This document shows positions 44,488-54,028 of a stretch of 64,000 nt of DNA, one piece after another. How positions within the stretch are numbered: the stretch's first letter is position 1; the number at the start of each line of letters is the position of its first letter. The DNA is from Ciceribacter sp. T2.26MG-112.2 (GTDB lineage Bacteria; Pseudomonadota; Alphaproteobacteria; Rhizobiales; Rhizobiaceae): positions 1 to 64,000 of the forward strand of contig NZ_UEYQ01000001.1 of the NCBI RefSeq assembly GCF_900492205.1. The letters run 5' to 3'. The position numbers and the translations under genes were made by a program. The notes under the pieces were generated by a model. It ran no database searches. It was not told where the DNA came from and saw nothing but the letters and a program-made list of their open reading frames with translations.

Positions 44488-44666
44488 CGGCTTTCGGGCC
44501 CTCTCCTCCAGACAGCACTCCCCCCGGGCGCAATTTCGTCGTGTCCTAACGGTGTCTACGCCGTCCGTTCATCACCGGATCATCGGCGACGCATATCTTT
44601 GCCCGGATTATTCCATCGCGGACGATCTTGCGTTAAAAGGCCGCGAACCAATCACGAGGGCATCCG

Positions 44667-45554
44667 ATGACGGCATCCGAAAGCGAAACCCAGGCGCGGC
44701 TCCTTGCTCAGGCCCTGCCCTTCATGCAGCGCTACGAGAACAAGACGATCGTGGTGAAATATGGCGGGCACGCCATGGGCAATGCCGAACTCGGCAAGGC
44801 GTTTGCCGCCGACATCGCGCTTCTGAAGCAGTCGGGCGTCAACCCGATCGTCGTCCACGGCGGCGGCCCGCAGATCGGCGCCATGCTGACCAAGATGGGC
44901 ATCGAATCGAAGTTCGAGGGGGGCCTGCGCGTCACCGACCAGAAGACCGTCGAGATCGTCGAAATGGTGCTGGCCGGATCGATCAACAAGGAGATCGTCG
45001 CGCTCATCAACCAGACCGGCGAATGGGCGATCGGCCTTTGCGGGAAGGACGGCAACATGGTCTTTGCTGAGAAGGCCAAGAAGACCGTCACCGATCCGGA
45101 TTCCAACATCGAGCGCGTGCTCGACCTCGGCTTCGTCGGCGAAGTGGTGGAAGTCGACCGCACGCTGCTGGATCTGCTTGCCAAGTCCGAAATGATCCCG
45201 GTCATCGCACCGGTCGCACCGGGCCGCGACGGGCACACCTACAATATCAACGCCGACACCTTTGCCGGGGCCATCGCCGGGGCACTGCGGGCCACCCGCC
45301 TGCTGTTCCTCACCGACGTGCCGGGCGTGCTGAACAAGGATGGCGAACTGATCAAGGAACTCTCGGTCGCCCAGGCGCGCGCGCTGATCAAGGACGGTAC
45401 GATCTCCGGCGGCATGATCCCCAAGGTCGAGACCTGCATCGACGCGATCAGTGCCGGCGTTCAGGGCGTCGTCATCCTCAACGGCAAGACGGCGCATTCG
45501 GTACTCCTGGAAATCTTCACCGAACACGGCGCCGGAACGCTGATCGTTCCCTGA
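44667..45554 (+). CDS. argB: Acetylglutamate kinase
   Basis: Phosphorylates N-acetylglutamate in arginine synthesis. 295 residues of the arginine-sensitive type with an N-terminal helix ([19 protein letters not shown]) typical of hexameric, feedback-inhibited enzymes. ATP/substrate motifs: [36 protein letters not shown] and [11 protein letters not shown]. The ATG at 44667 has GAGGG six bases upstream. It is divergent from the ECF sigma gene. Confidence 0.97.
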   Translation: MTASESETQARLLAQALPFMQRYENKTIVVKYGGHAMGNAELGKAFAADIALLKQSGVNPIVVHGGGPQIGAMLTKMGIESKFEGGLRVTDQKTVEIVEMVLAGSINKEIVALINQTGEWAIGLCGKDGNMVFAEKAKKTVTDPDSNIERVLDLGFVGEVVEVDRTLLDLLAKSEMIPVIAPVAPGRDGHTYNINADTFAGAIAGALRATRLLFLTDVPGVLNKDGELIKELSVAQARALIKDGTISGGMIPKVETCIDAISAGVQGVVILNGKTAHSVLLEIFTEHGAGTLIVP

Positions 45555-45584
45555 TCGAGGCTTTGCCGGGCTGACCCCAGGCGG

Positions 45585-46118
45585 TCAGAGGGCAAACAGC
45601 CCGACCGGCCGCATCTTCCCTTCGTGGCGCAGGAGAAGTTTCTTGCGCCACAGCCCGCCGCCATAGCCGGTCAGCGAACCGTCGGAACCGATGCAGCGGT
45701 GGCACGGGATGACGATGGCAATCGGATTGGCGCCATTGGCCTTGCCGACCGCGCGCACCGTTTCCATTCCCCCGACATTCCTGGCGATATCGCCATAGGA
45801 ACAGGTTTCGCCGAGCGGCACCTTCAACAACTCCGCCCAGACCTTCTGCTCGAATTCGCTGCCGGCCGGTGACAGCGGCAGGGTGAAGTCAAAGCGTTCG
45901 CCGGCGAAATAGGCCTTGAGCTGCCGACCCGTTGCCGTGGTGATCGCATTGCCGGTGGCTATGACATCGCCGCCGAGACGGCGGCGCTGCCGCTCGAGCC
46001 TGTCGGCCGGCGATCCGTCATCCTCAAATCCGAGAACCCGCAAGTGCGTGTCGTCGGCGACGGCAACCAGGTCGCCAACGGGACTGTCGAACCACTCGCA
46101 GAACAGCGTTTCCGTCAC
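45585..46118 (-). CDS. ogt: Methylated-DNA-protein cysteine methyltransferase
   Basis: 177 residues that repair O6-alkylguanine by transferring the alkyl group to a cysteine. The active-site motif IPCHRCIGSDGSLTGYGGG is intact near residue 145. The helix-turn-helix part (GETCSYGDIARNVGG) precedes it. No Ada DNA-binding domain is present, so this is the Ogt type. The start is GTG at 46118 with GGAGG ten bases upstream; the frame continues upstream without family similarity. It is convergent with argB. Confidence 0.93.
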   Translation of the reverse strand: MTETLFCEWFDSPVGDLVAVADDTHLRVLGFEDDGSPADRLERQRRRLGGDVIATGNAITTATGRQLKAYFAGERFDFTLPLSPAGSEFEQKVWAELLKVPLGETCSYGDIARNVGGMETVRAVGKANGANPIAIVIPCHRCIGSDGSLTGYGGGLWRKKLLLRHEGKMRPVGLFAL

Positions 46119-46211
46119 GTGAGCCAGACCTCCCGCTTGTCGAGGAAGGAATGATAGTGGCTTGGCCAAGTCGCCGCAATCGGTGAGCACGGACGGAGAC
46201 CAAGCGAGCAC

Positions 46212-47126
46212 TTAGACGACGAGCAGCAGCAGGACGCCTGCGACGATCAGAACGCAGCCGGCGACCTCAAGGCGGTTGATCCTTTCCTTGAAGAAGAAGA
46301 CCGAGGAGGCAAACGTGAAGAGCATCTCGACCTGGGCCAGCGCCTTGACGACGGCCACCTGCTGCAGGGTTATGGCCGTGAACCAGCCGAAGGAGGCGGT
46401 CGCGCCGACGAAGCCGACGAGAATGCCGATCTTCCAGGCGGAACCGACCCGGCGAAGCTCGGCGCGGTCGCGCCACAGCATCCAGAAGAGCATGGCGAAG
46501 GTCTGCACGAGAATGACGACGACCAGCGTGTAGCTCGCCTGCATGACGCTGTCGGGTGCGGGCAGGCTCGGCTCAAGCGCAAGCGAGGCGGAACGGTAGG
46601 CAATGCCAGATATGCCGAAGAACAGGCCCGACAGGAGGCCAATCAGCGCGGTACGGCTGACCACCGAGGTAAACAGCGCCGACAAGGTCAGCGTCGTGCG
46701 CGCCACCGAGATCAGCATGACGCCGAGCACCGAGACGAGAATGGCCATCAGGGTCGGGACGGTGATCGTCTCGCCGAACAGCACCAGCGCGATCAGAGCG
46801 GCCTGGGCCGGCTCGGTGCGCGAATAGGCGGTGCCGACGGCGAAGTTGCGGAACGAGAAGAGGTGGACCAGCAGGAAGGTCGCCGAGATCTGGGCAAAGG
46901 CGCCGATGACCGCCCAGAAGGCGAAGGCGCCGTCCGGCACCGGCAGCGGCCGACCGAGGCCATAGTGCAGCACGGCCAGATACACGAGCGCGAAGGGCAC
47001 CCCGTAGCCGAAGCGCACGAAGGTTGCGCCCGTCGTGCCCATTCGGCCTTTCAGGTGCTTTTGCAGGACGGAGCGCAGATTCTGCAGGAATGCGCTGGCG
47101 AAGGTGATGAGGATCCAGGCGGGCAT
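46212..47126 (-). CDS. EamA/DMT-family transporter
   Basis: About 304 residues with roughly ten membrane helices and two EamA repeats (opening MPAWILITFASAFLQNLRSV; YSRTEPAQAALIALVLFGE; C-terminal AQVEMLFTFASSVFFFKE). Substrate unknown. Not closely similar to the DMT protein at 40756-41697. The ATG at 47126 lacks a strong ribosome-binding site; a TTG at 47150 is also in frame. It lies 66 bp after the FAD oxidoreductase gene in the same direction and may belong to that amino-acid metabolism group. Confidence 0.82.
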   Translation of the reverse strand: MPAWILITFASAFLQNLRSVLQKHLKGRMGTTGATFVRFGYGVPFALVYLAVLHYGLGRPLPVPDGAFAFWAVIGAFAQISATFLLVHLFSFRNFAVGTAYSRTEPAQAALIALVLFGETITVPTLMAILVSVLGVMLISVARTTLTLSALFTSVVSRTALIGLLSGLFFGISGIAYRSASLALEPSLPAPDSVMQASYTLVVVILVQTFAMLFWMLWRDRAELRRVGSAWKIGILVGFVGATASFGWFTAITLQQVAVVKALAQVEMLFTFASSVFFFKERINRLEVAGCVLIVAGVLLLLVV

Positions 47127-47192
47127 GGCTGAGCTGTTAGCACCAGGCAAGGAGGAGCGAAAGTCGGTGTCCGTGCGAAAGGGACGGATCGC

Positions 47193-48314
47193 TCAAAAAC
47201 GCAGCGGCGAAAAGGCCGTCGGCGCGAGGCCTATGCGGGCAAAACCCTCCGGAGCCTCGCCTCCCGTCAACAGGCTGGCGGCGAGCGCGCCGAGCGCGGG
47301 CGAACTGAGGATGCCGTAGCCGCCCTGCCCGGCGAGCCAGAAGAAGCGAGGATGGTCGCTGGCCGGCCCGAGCACCGGAAGGCGGTCGGGCGCGAAGCTG
47401 CGCATACCGGCCCAACTCTTGGCGATCCGGCGGACCTCCATGGTGGTCGCGGTTTCCAGATGATGCGCCGCCCAGGCGACATCGATCTCCTCCGGCTGGA
47501 CATCGCCCGGCTCGCAGGGGGTCTCGTCGGCCGGAGAGACGAGCAGGCGGCCGGCATCGGGCTTGATGTAGAACTCGTCGTCCAGTTCGTTGATTTCCGG
47601 CATGGTGCGGGCATCGACGCCGTCCGGCAGGTCGACCAGGATCGCGGTTCGCCGATGCGGTACGATACCGATCGGCGCGATGCGGAACAGCGCCGCTGTC
47701 GGATCGGCCCAGCCACCGGTGGCATTGACGACGATCCGCGCGGCGATCGTTTCTGCTTCGGTGTCGAGCAGCCAATGGCGGCCATCGTCGCGGGCGGACA
47801 TGACACCGGCCTTCTGGCGGATTTCGACGCCGGCGCGGCGGGCGCCCTTCACATAGCCCTGCAGGAGGCTTTCCACCTCGATGTCCCAGAATTCCGGATC
47901 GTGATAGACGCCGGCGACATAGCCGGGGTCGAGGATCGGCGCCATGACTAGGGATTCTTCGACCGACAGCCGCGTGAGATTGTCGGCCTTCGTCCGTTCG
48001 GCGGCGAAATGGGCCTCGAACCTTTCCAGTTTTTCCGCATTGGCGATCATCAGCCCGCCGCGCGGCACCAGCAGGGGCACGTCGGTGAAACCCTCCGGCG
48101 GACGGTCGAAGAAATCGCGGCTGATCGCGGCGAGCGCGCAAACCTCGGGGCTATTATAACGCAGCACGAATTCCGCCGCCGAGCGGCCGGTCGAATGATA
48201 GCCGAGGTTTTCTTCGCGCTCGAGCACCACGACCGAGCGGCTGGCGCCGAGGAAATAGGCGAGCGAAAGGCCGGCGATCCCGCCGCCGAGGATGGCAATG
48301 TCATAGGTCTGCAT
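47193..48314 (-). CDS. FAD-dependent oxidoreductase (DadA/glycine oxidase-like)
   Basis: 373 residues of the DAO family: N-terminal dinucleotide motif IAILGGGIAGLSLAYFLG, a substrate/FAD block around GYHSTGRSAAEFVLRYN, and a C-terminal FAD loop WLAGQGGYGILSSPALG. Expected to oxidise an amine or D-amino acid. The ATG at 48314 has GGGAAG upstream. It shares orientation with a LysR regulator 78 bp upstream, which is divergent from an amino-acid-binding protein, suggesting a small amino-acid scavenging unit. Confidence 0.87.
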   Translation of the reverse strand: MQTYDIAILGGGIAGLSLAYFLGASRSVVVLEREENLGYHSTGRSAAEFVLRYNSPEVCALAAISRDFFDRPPEGFTDVPLLVPRGGLMIANAEKLERFEAHFAAERTKADNLTRLSVEESLVMAPILDPGYVAGVYHDPEFWDIEVESLLQGYVKGARRAGVEIRQKAGVMSARDDGRHWLLDTEAETIAARIVVNATGGWADPTAALFRIAPIGIVPHRRTAILVDLPDGVDARTMPEINELDDEFYIKPDAGRLLVSPADETPCEPGDVQPEEIDVAWAAHHLETATTMEVRRIAKSWAGMRSFAPDRLPVLGPASDHPRFFWLAGQGGYGILSSPALGALAASLLTGGEAPEGFARIGLAPTAFSPLRF

Positions 48315-48392
48315 GCATGGTCTTCCCGAATGAAGGCCCATGCTAGCCGGGGACATGGCCCCCGTTCAAATTTATAGCGACAAAAGCCACCA

Positions 48393-49349
48393 TCAATTCA
48401 ATTGATGCAACACTTCATCCTCGAACAGTTCAAGGCCGTCCATCGCGGCCACGAAGGCCTGCTCGGCCGGATTGAGCATGGCATTGGGATTGCTGATCAG
48501 GAAGACCTCGCTGACCGGCAGGTTGCCATAGGGCGGCAATTGCCAGAGCCGGCCGGCCTCGACCCAGGGCCGCACCAGATGATTGGGCAGCATGCCGATG
48601 CCGATATTCGCAGCGACCATGCGGATCACCTCCTCGACATGGCTGGACACGGCGCGCACCTCCTGCCCGAAGGAACCGACGGCGCGCACGGCCGTCACCG
48701 CATTCATGTGCTGGCCGCCGAGCACGTCGGCGGTAAATGCCACATAGGGATCGCCGCGCAGGTCGTTGAGCGATGCGCCCTTGACGCCGAACAGCCGGTG
48801 GCCGGCACCGCAATAGAGGGCATAGCGCTCCAGCTTGTACGGCACTTTCGCCAGGTGATCGGGAATGATGCCGTCGCAGATGCCGATGCTGGCAATGCCG
48901 CGCTCGACCGAGCTGATGACGTCCGCCGTGGTCTCGATCGTCACGTTCATGGTGACCTTCGGATGGGCGCCAAAGAAACGGGCGGTGCGTTCGTCCCAGC
49001 CGGGGTGATGGACGTGGGAGACGGCATGGACGGAAACATGGCCGGTGATGTCGGCGCCAGCGCCTTCGAGCGTGTCCGGCAGCCGAACGACGGCGGCGAA
49101 GATGTCGCGCGCCTGACGATAGAGCCGCTCGCCGGCCTCGGTCATTTCGAAGCGGCCGGGGCGGCGGTCGATCAGGCGATGGCCGGTCGTTTCCTCTAGC
49201 CGTTTCAAGGCCATGGAGACGGCCGGCTGCTGCAACAGCAGGCGCGAGGCGGCGGCCGTGATCGACCCTTCCTCGACCACGACGGCAAAGGTGCGCAGCA
49301 GATTCCAGTCGAGATTGTGGGCGAAGCGTTCGAGCCGTTTGCTGGCCAT
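48393..49349 (-). CDS. LysR-family transcriptional regulator
   Basis: 318 residues: an N-terminal helix-turn-helix (LRTFAVVVEEGSITAAASRL, QQPAVSMALKRLEE) and a LysR substrate-binding domain (GHVSVHAVSHVHHPG; IGIGMLPNHLVRPWV). It is divergent from the solute-binding protein gene, the arrangement of LysR regulators with their targets, and upstream of the FAD oxidoreductase. A GATATC-centred near-palindrome (49389-49400) in the shared region is a possible binding site. Inducer unknown, probably an amino acid. Confidence 0.9.
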   Translation of the reverse strand: MASKRLERFAHNLDWNLLRTFAVVVEEGSITAAASRLLLQQPAVSMALKRLEETTGHRLIDRRPGRFEMTEAGERLYRQARDIFAAVVRLPDTLEGAGADITGHVSVHAVSHVHHPGWDERTARFFGAHPKVTMNVTIETTADVISSVERGIASIGICDGIIPDHLAKVPYKLERYALYCGAGHRLFGVKGASLNDLRGDPYVAFTADVLGGQHMNAVTAVRAVGSFGQEVRAVSSHVEEVIRMVAANIGIGMLPNHLVRPWVEAGRLWQLPPYGNLPVSEVFLISNPNAMLNPAEQAFVAAMDGLELFEDEVLHQLN

Positions 49350-49490
49350 GAGGTCGTCCCGGTTTAAGGCACCTCGCCAATAAATCACGTTGATATCGAC
49401 TATTGCAACTATCTATTTCGCTGATGATCCCGCCGTGCTTAGACTGGCCGGCAAGGCGTCGCGACAGGCGTCACAACAAGGGGAACAATC

Positions 49491-50261
49491 ATGAAGAAAA
49501 CCATTCTGGCTCTGGCCTTCACGGCCCTGACAGCGCTTTCCGCCCAGGCGGCCGACAAGCTGGTGATCGGCACCGAGGGCGCCTATCCGCCCTTCAACTT
49601 CGTCTCGGCGGACGGCAAGGTCGGCGGCTTCGACGTCGAGATCGGCATGGCGCTGTGCGCCGAAATGAAGGTCGAGTGCGAAGTGGTGACCCAGGACTGG
49701 GACGGCATCATTCCGGCGCTGCAGGCGAAGAAGTTCGACTTCATGATCGCCTCGATGTTCATCACGCCGGAACGCGCCGAGAAGGTCGCCTTCACCAAGT
49801 CCTACTACAAGGCGCCGATGACCCATATCGCCCAGAAGGGCGCCAACATCACCGATTTTTCCAACGAGGGCCTGAAGGGCAAGGTGATCGGCGCGCAGTC
49901 CGGCACGACCCAGGCGGAATATGCGACCGCCACCTACCCAGACCTGGACATCAAGCTCTATCCGACCCAGGACGAGGTCAACATGGACATGATCAACGGC
50001 CGTCTCGACGTCCAGATCGGCGACATGCTGCCGATGATGGACTGGCTGTCGAAGGGCGACGGCGCCAAGTGCTGCGAACTCGTCGGCGCACCGATCGCCG
50101 ATCCCAAGTTCATCGGCCAGGGCGCCGGCATCGCGGTGCGCAAGGAAGACACCGACCTGCTCGCCAAGCTGAATGCGGCGATCGACGCGATCCGCGCCAA
50201 CGGCAAATATGCCGAGATCAACAAGAAGTACTTCCCGATCGACATCTACGAGATGAAGTGA
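49491..50261 (+). CDS. Amino-acid ABC transporter periplasmic binding protein
   Basis: 256 residues: signal peptide (KKTILALAFTALTALSAQA) and a type-II periplasmic binding fold of the polar amino-acid family (LVIGTEGAYPPFNFVSADGK, GFDVEIGMALCAEM, GAQSGTTQAEY). No permease or ATPase is adjacent, so it must use a transporter encoded elsewhere. It has an intrinsic terminator right after it, fitting a single-gene unit controlled by the divergent LysR protein. Confidence 0.92.
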   Translation: MKKTILALAFTALTALSAQAADKLVIGTEGAYPPFNFVSADGKVGGFDVEIGMALCAEMKVECEVVTQDWDGIIPALQAKKFDFMIASMFITPERAEKVAFTKSYYKAPMTHIAQKGANITDFSNEGLKGKVIGAQSGTTQAEYATATYPDLDIKLYPTQDEVNMDMINGRLDVQIGDMLPMMDWLSKGDGAKCCELVGAPIADPKFIGQGAGIAVRKEDTDLLAKLNAAIDAIRANGKYAEINKKYFPIDIYEMK

Positions 50262-50288
50262 TCGGGCCATTCGCCCGGTCAACACACG

Positions 50289-50323
50289 ATCCCCTCGCCG
50301 GCCGACGCCGCGAGGGGATTTTT
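50289..50323 (+). terminator. Terminator of the amino-acid-binding protein gene
   Basis: Perfect 10-bp stem ATCCCCTCGC / GCGAGGGGAT followed by a run of T, 28 bp after the stop. Confidence 0.85.
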
Positions 50324-50414
50324 GCATCCGGGAATTGCGTGCGCAGGCGGTTCCGGGCGTGCCGGTCGACGCAGATCGGCTTGCCAAATCCGCCGGTCCT
50401 GTCATAACGCCAGC

Positions 50415-51134
50415 ATGACCGACAAAGCCCTTCTCCCGCACAAAGACGACTTCGCCCATGTCCGCGACTGGGTGTTCGACCTCGACAACACGCTCTACCC
50501 GCATCACATCAATCTGTTCGCGCAGATCGACCGCAACATGACGGCCTATGTGGCACAATTGCTGCAGATGGAACCGGCCGAGGCGAAGGTGCTGCAGAAG
50601 AAATATTACCACGACCACGGCACGACGCTCGCCGGCCTGATGCAGCATCACGGCGTGGATCCGAACGACTTCCTCGAAAAGGCCCATGCGATCGACTATT
50701 CCGCTCTGCTGCCGGACGAGACCCTCGGCGCGGCGATCAAGGCGCTGCCGGGCCGCAAGTTCATCTTTACCAACGGCACGGTCGCCCATGCGGAAGCGGC
50801 CGCCCGTGCACTTGGCATTCTCGATCATTTCGACGACATTTTCGACATCGTCGCCGCCGGCTACCAGCCGAAGCCGGCCGGCAGCACCTATGACAAGTTC
50901 ACCAGCCTGAACCGCATCGACACGCGCCATGCCGCCATGTTCGAGGACCTGCCGCGCAATCTGGCGGTGCCGAAGACACTGGGCATGAAGACGGTGCTGC
51001 TGGTGCCGCGCAATCTCGGCGACGTGGTGCTGGAAAGCTGGGAACTGGCCGACAATACCGATCCGGCCAACATCGACTATGTCACCGACGACCTTGCCGG
51101 CTTCCTCGGCCGCCTGATCGACCTGTCGGCTTGA
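50415..51134 (+). CDS. Pyrimidine 5'-nucleotidase (HAD family)
   Basis: 239 residues of the HAD superfamily, SDT1-like pyrimidine 5'-nucleotidase group. Motif I WVFDLDNTLYPHH gives the nucleophile and acid Asp, motif II FIFTNGT, motif III Lys in YQPKPAG, motif IV FEDLPRN. It likely dephosphorylates UMP or CMP or a related phosphate. It is part of the conserved argB-dapD chromosomal order in rhizobia. The ribosome-binding site before the ATG at 50415 is weak. Confidence 0.88.
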   Translation: MTDKALLPHKDDFAHVRDWVFDLDNTLYPHHINLFAQIDRNMTAYVAQLLQMEPAEAKVLQKKYYHDHGTTLAGLMQHHGVDPNDFLEKAHAIDYSALLPDETLGAAIKALPGRKFIFTNGTVAHAEAAARALGILDHFDDIFDIVAAGYQPKPAGSTYDKFTSLNRIDTRHAAMFEDLPRNLAVPKTLGMKTVLLVPRNLGDVVLESWELADNTDPANIDYVTDDLAGFLGRLIDLSA

Positions 51135-51245
51135 CGGAATTCAAACATTACCAAAGCTTCACCCAGCTTACCGATGTTTAAGTAGGTTCTTGCATTCAGC
51201 CGCCCTAGATTTCCTTCATCACCACTGGATGAAAGGAAAACTTCC

Positions 51246-52091
51246 ATGACCGGCAAGACACTCACCCTCGCAGCCGTCGTCGGCAGCCTCCTGATCGGCA
51301 CCTCGGCAACCGCCGTTCTCGCCCGGCAGGACATGGGCCGCGGTCCCGGCGGCGCAGGCATGTTCGTCCGCATGCTGCAGGAATTCGACACCAACAAGGA
51401 CGGCAAGATTGCCAAGGACGAGGCGACGGCCGCGCGGGAGAAGATGTTCACCACCGTCGACGCCGACAATGACGGCGTGCTGACGCCCGGCGAGTTCCGC
51501 AAGCATCGCGAAGCCATGCGCGCCGCCCGCCAGGCGGAGATGCAGGCCAATGCACCGGCGCAGAACGGCCAGGGCCAGGGCAATGGTCCTGCCGCGGGTC
51601 AGGGCCAGGGTCAGGGTCAGGGTCAGGGTCAGGGTCAGGGTCAGGGTCAGGGCAATGGCCCCGGCGCCGGCCAGGGTCAAGGCCCGCAGGACGGCTCGGG
51701 TCCGATGAACGCCGAACCGCCGCGTGACGGAACGGGCAACCAGTTCGGCTGGGGCCGCGACGACGATCGCGGACCGCGCGGCGAACGCGGTCAGCATCAC
51801 GGCTGGGGTCGTGGCTGGGGCGATGACGACGGTCCGCGCCAGGGCAAGCATCACGGCATGCGTGACGGCGAACGCGGTCCCGGAATGGGCCGTGGCGGCC
51901 CGATGGGCGAGCACATGGGCCATCGCGGTCCCGGCGGCATGATGCGCATGGCCGACACCGACGAGAACGGCCAGATCAGCAAGGAAGAAGCGACCGCCGT
52001 CGCCGACAAGATGTTCACCCAGATGGACACCGACAAGGACGGCTTCATCACGGCCGACGACCTGCCCAAGCGTGGCTTCTGGGGCCGTTAA
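51246..52091 (+). CDS. EF-hand calcium-binding protein with Gly-Gln repeat
   Basis: 281 residues with a signal-like N-terminus (LAAVVGSLLIGTSATAVLA). Two EF-hand loops lie near residues 48-90 (DTNKDGKIAKDE, DADNDGVLTPGE) and two near the C-terminus (DTDENGQISKEE, DTDKDGFITADD). Between them is a low-complexity part: nine tandem Gly-Gln units (residues 118-135), then Gly/Asp/His/Met/Arg-rich sequence. Probably a periplasmic or exported calcium-binding protein of unknown role. The His/Met-rich centre could also bind metal ions. It lies between the nucleotidase gene and a bidirectional terminator. Confidence 0.86.
   Translation: MTGKTLTLAAVVGSLLIGTSATAVLARQDMGRGPGGAGMFVRMLQEFDTNKDGKIAKDEATAAREKMFTTVDADNDGVLTPGEFRKHREAMRAARQAEMQANAPAQNGQGQGNGPAAGQGQGQGQGQGQGQGQGQGNGPGAGQGQGPQDGSGPMNAEPPRDGTGNQFGWGRDDDRGPRGERGQHHGWGRGWGDDDGPRQGKHHGMRDGERGPGMGRGGPMGEHMGHRGPGGMMRMADTDENGQISKEEATAVADKMFTQMDTDKDGFITADDLPKRGFWGR
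51597..51650 (+). repeat. Hexanucleotide tandem repeat coding for Gly-Gln
   Basis: Nine tandem copies of GGT/GGC-CAG inside the EF-hand gene. Each unit adds two residues, so copy-number change by slippage would alter linker length and keep the frame. Confidence 0.95.
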
Positions 52092-52118
52092 GGCCCGCCA
52101 AGGCCAGGAACTGCAATC

Positions 52119-52142
52119 GGCCCGCGACTTCTGTCGCGGGCC
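52119..52142. terminator. Bidirectional terminator
   Basis: Perfect 10-bp stem GGCCCGCGAC / GTCGCGGGCC with loop TTCT between the convergent EF-hand and LOG genes. Confidence 0.72.
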
Positions 52143-52151
52143 TATTCGCAT

Positions 52152-53012
52152 TCAGTGCTCGTAGTGCTCCGCGATGATCTGCCAGGCCTGATCGGCAGTC
52201 TCGACGAAATGCAGCAGTTTCAGATCATCCGGGGCGATTGTTCCGAAATCCGCCAGCGCCTCGAAATCGACGATACGCCGCCAGAAGGCCTCGCCAAACA
52301 AGATGAGCGGGATCGCCGCCATGCGCTTGGTCTGGATCAGGGTCACCGACTCGAAGAACTCGTCCAGCGTGCCGAAGCCGCCGGGGAAGATGGCGATTGC
52401 CTTGGCGCGCATCAGGAAGTGCATCTTGCGGATGGCGAAATAGTGGAAATTGAAGCTGAGCTCCGGCGTCACATAGGGGTTCGGCGCCTGCTCGTGCGGC
52501 AGAACGATGTTGAGCCCGATGGTCGGCGCGCCGACTTCGGCAGCCCCGCGATTGCCGGCCTCCATCACCCCCGGCCCACCGCCGGTCGTCACGACATATT
52601 CCCGATGATCGTGGATGGCTGCGTGCTCGGCGCACAGCCGAGCGAACTTGCGCGCCTCTTCATAATAGACGGATGCGGCCATCAGGTTGGCGCGCTGTGT
52701 TTCGTTGCGGGCCGCCCAGGCATCTTTGCCTGGCTCGGGGATGCGTGCCCCGCCGAACATGACGACCGTCGACTTGATGCCGCGCTCGGCAAGGATCATC
52801 TCCACTTTCAGCAGTTCGAGCTGCAGCCGCACCGGACGCAGCTCCTCCCGCATCATGAAATCGTCGTCGACATAGGCGAGGCGATAGGAGGGCGATTCGG
52901 ACTGCGGCGTGCGCGGCACTTCGGCGGCGCGCCGGCGGTCGGTCCGGCTGTCCTTCAGCGGATCCCAGACCCCGTCCTTGCGTCTCTCTTGTCCATTGGT
53001 GGGCTTTGCCAT
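52152..53012 (-). CDS. LOG-family protein (putative nucleotide phosphoribohydrolase)
   Basis: 286 residues of the LOG/lysine-decarboxylase-like family. Signature motifs: TTGGGPGVMEAGNRGA and FPGGFGTLDEFFE (PGGxGTxxE). Family members cleave ribose 5-phosphate from nucleoside monophosphates, including cytokinin riboside phosphates. The N-terminal extension of about 55 charged residues is longer than in plant LOG and typical of the large bacterial type. Divergent from dapD. Cytokinin activation is only a possibility, as many such proteins act on ordinary nucleotides. Confidence 0.87.
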   Translation of the reverse strand: MAKPTNGQERRKDGVWDPLKDSRTDRRRAAEVPRTPQSESPSYRLAYVDDDFMMREELRPVRLQLELLKVEMILAERGIKSTVVMFGGARIPEPGKDAWAARNETQRANLMAASVYYEEARKFARLCAEHAAIHDHREYVVTTGGGPGVMEAGNRGAAEVGAPTIGLNIVLPHEQAPNPYVTPELSFNFHYFAIRKMHFLMRAKAIAIFPGGFGTLDEFFESVTLIQTKRMAAIPLILFGEAFWRRIVDFEALADFGTIAPDDLKLLHFVETADQAWQIIAEHYEH

Positions 53013-53165
53013 CTGTCATGCCTTTCTTGCCGCGATCGGAGACGCCGAATGCGCCGGCGGCTGTTTTCAACCCCGGTCGAATGCGCTAGAGCAGTCACCA
53101 GTTCCCGATTGCGAATGCGGATATCGTCCGGTTCAACGATAGACAACGAAGTTTAAGGAATTCAG

Positions 53166-54023
53166 ATGAACGCCACGGATCTCAGCGCCCTCGAACACGT
53201 CATCGATGCGGCTTTCGACAATCGCGACACGGTCACCACCGCGACCCGCGGCGAGATCCGCGACGCCATCGAAACCGCGCTCAACCTGCTCGACAGCGGC
53301 AATGCGCGCGTCGCCACACGCGGCGAGGACGGCAACTGGACGGTTCACCAGTGGCTGAAAAAGGCCGTACTGCTGTCCTTCCGCCTGAACGGCATGGAAG
53401 TGGTCAGCGGCGGCCCGGGCGGCTCGACCTGGTGGGACAAGGTTCCCTCCAAGTTCGAAGGCTGGAGCACCAATGAATTCGAGCGCGCCGGCTTCCGCGC
53501 CGTGCCCAATGCCGTGGTGCGTCGCTCGGCCTATATCGCGCCGAACGCCATCCTCATGCCGTCCTTCGTCAATCTCGGCGCCTATGTCGGCGAAGGCACC
53601 ATGGTCGACACCTGGGCGACCGTCGGCTCCTGCGCCCAGATCGGCGCCCATGTGCATTTGTCGGGCGGCGTCGGCATCGGCGGCGTGCTGGAACCGATGC
53701 AGGCCGGCCCGACCATCATCGAGGACAACTGCTTCATCGGCGCCCGTTCCGAAGTCGTCGAAGGCTGCATCATCCGCGAGGGTTCGGTGCTGGGCATGGG
53801 CGTGTTCATCGGCAAGTCGACCAAGATCGTCGACCGCTCCACCGGGGAAATTTCCTATGGCGAAGTGCCACCCTATTCCGTCGTGGTCGCCGGCTCGCTG
53901 GCGTCCGACAAGACCATGGCCAACGGACAACCGGCTCCGAACCTCTACTGCGCGGTGATCGTCAAGCGCGTCGACGCGCAGACCCGCTCGAAGACCGGCA
54001 TCAACGAGCTGCTTCGGGACTGA
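53166..54023 (+). CDS. dapD: Tetrahydrodipicolinate N-succinyltransferase
   Basis: 285 residues. Adds succinyl-CoA to tetrahydrodipicolinate in lysine and diaminopimelate synthesis. An N-terminal helical domain is followed by a left-handed beta-helix of hexapeptide repeats ([40 protein letters not shown]). The ATG at 53166 has AAGGA upstream. It shares an operon-like stretch with a DUF805 gene and dapE, which acts two steps later in the same pathway. Confidence 0.97.
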   Translation: MNATDLSALEHVIDAAFDNRDTVTTATRGEIRDAIETALNLLDSGNARVATRGEDGNWTVHQWLKKAVLLSFRLNGMEVVSGGPGGSTWWDKVPSKFEGWSTNEFERAGFRAVPNAVVRRSAYIAPNAILMPSFVNLGAYVGEGTMVDTWATVGSCAQIGAHVHLSGGVGIGGVLEPMQAGPTIIEDNCFIGARSEVVEGCIIREGSVLGMGVFIGKSTKIVDRSTGEISYGEVPPYSVVVAGSLASDKTMANGQPAPNLYCAVIVKRVDAQTRSKTGINELLRD

Positions 54024-54028
54024 TCAGG

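Noticed and set aside
51597..51650. Short tandem repeat considered as a CRISPR array
   Set aside because: Units are 6 bp without spacers and are in-frame coding sequence.
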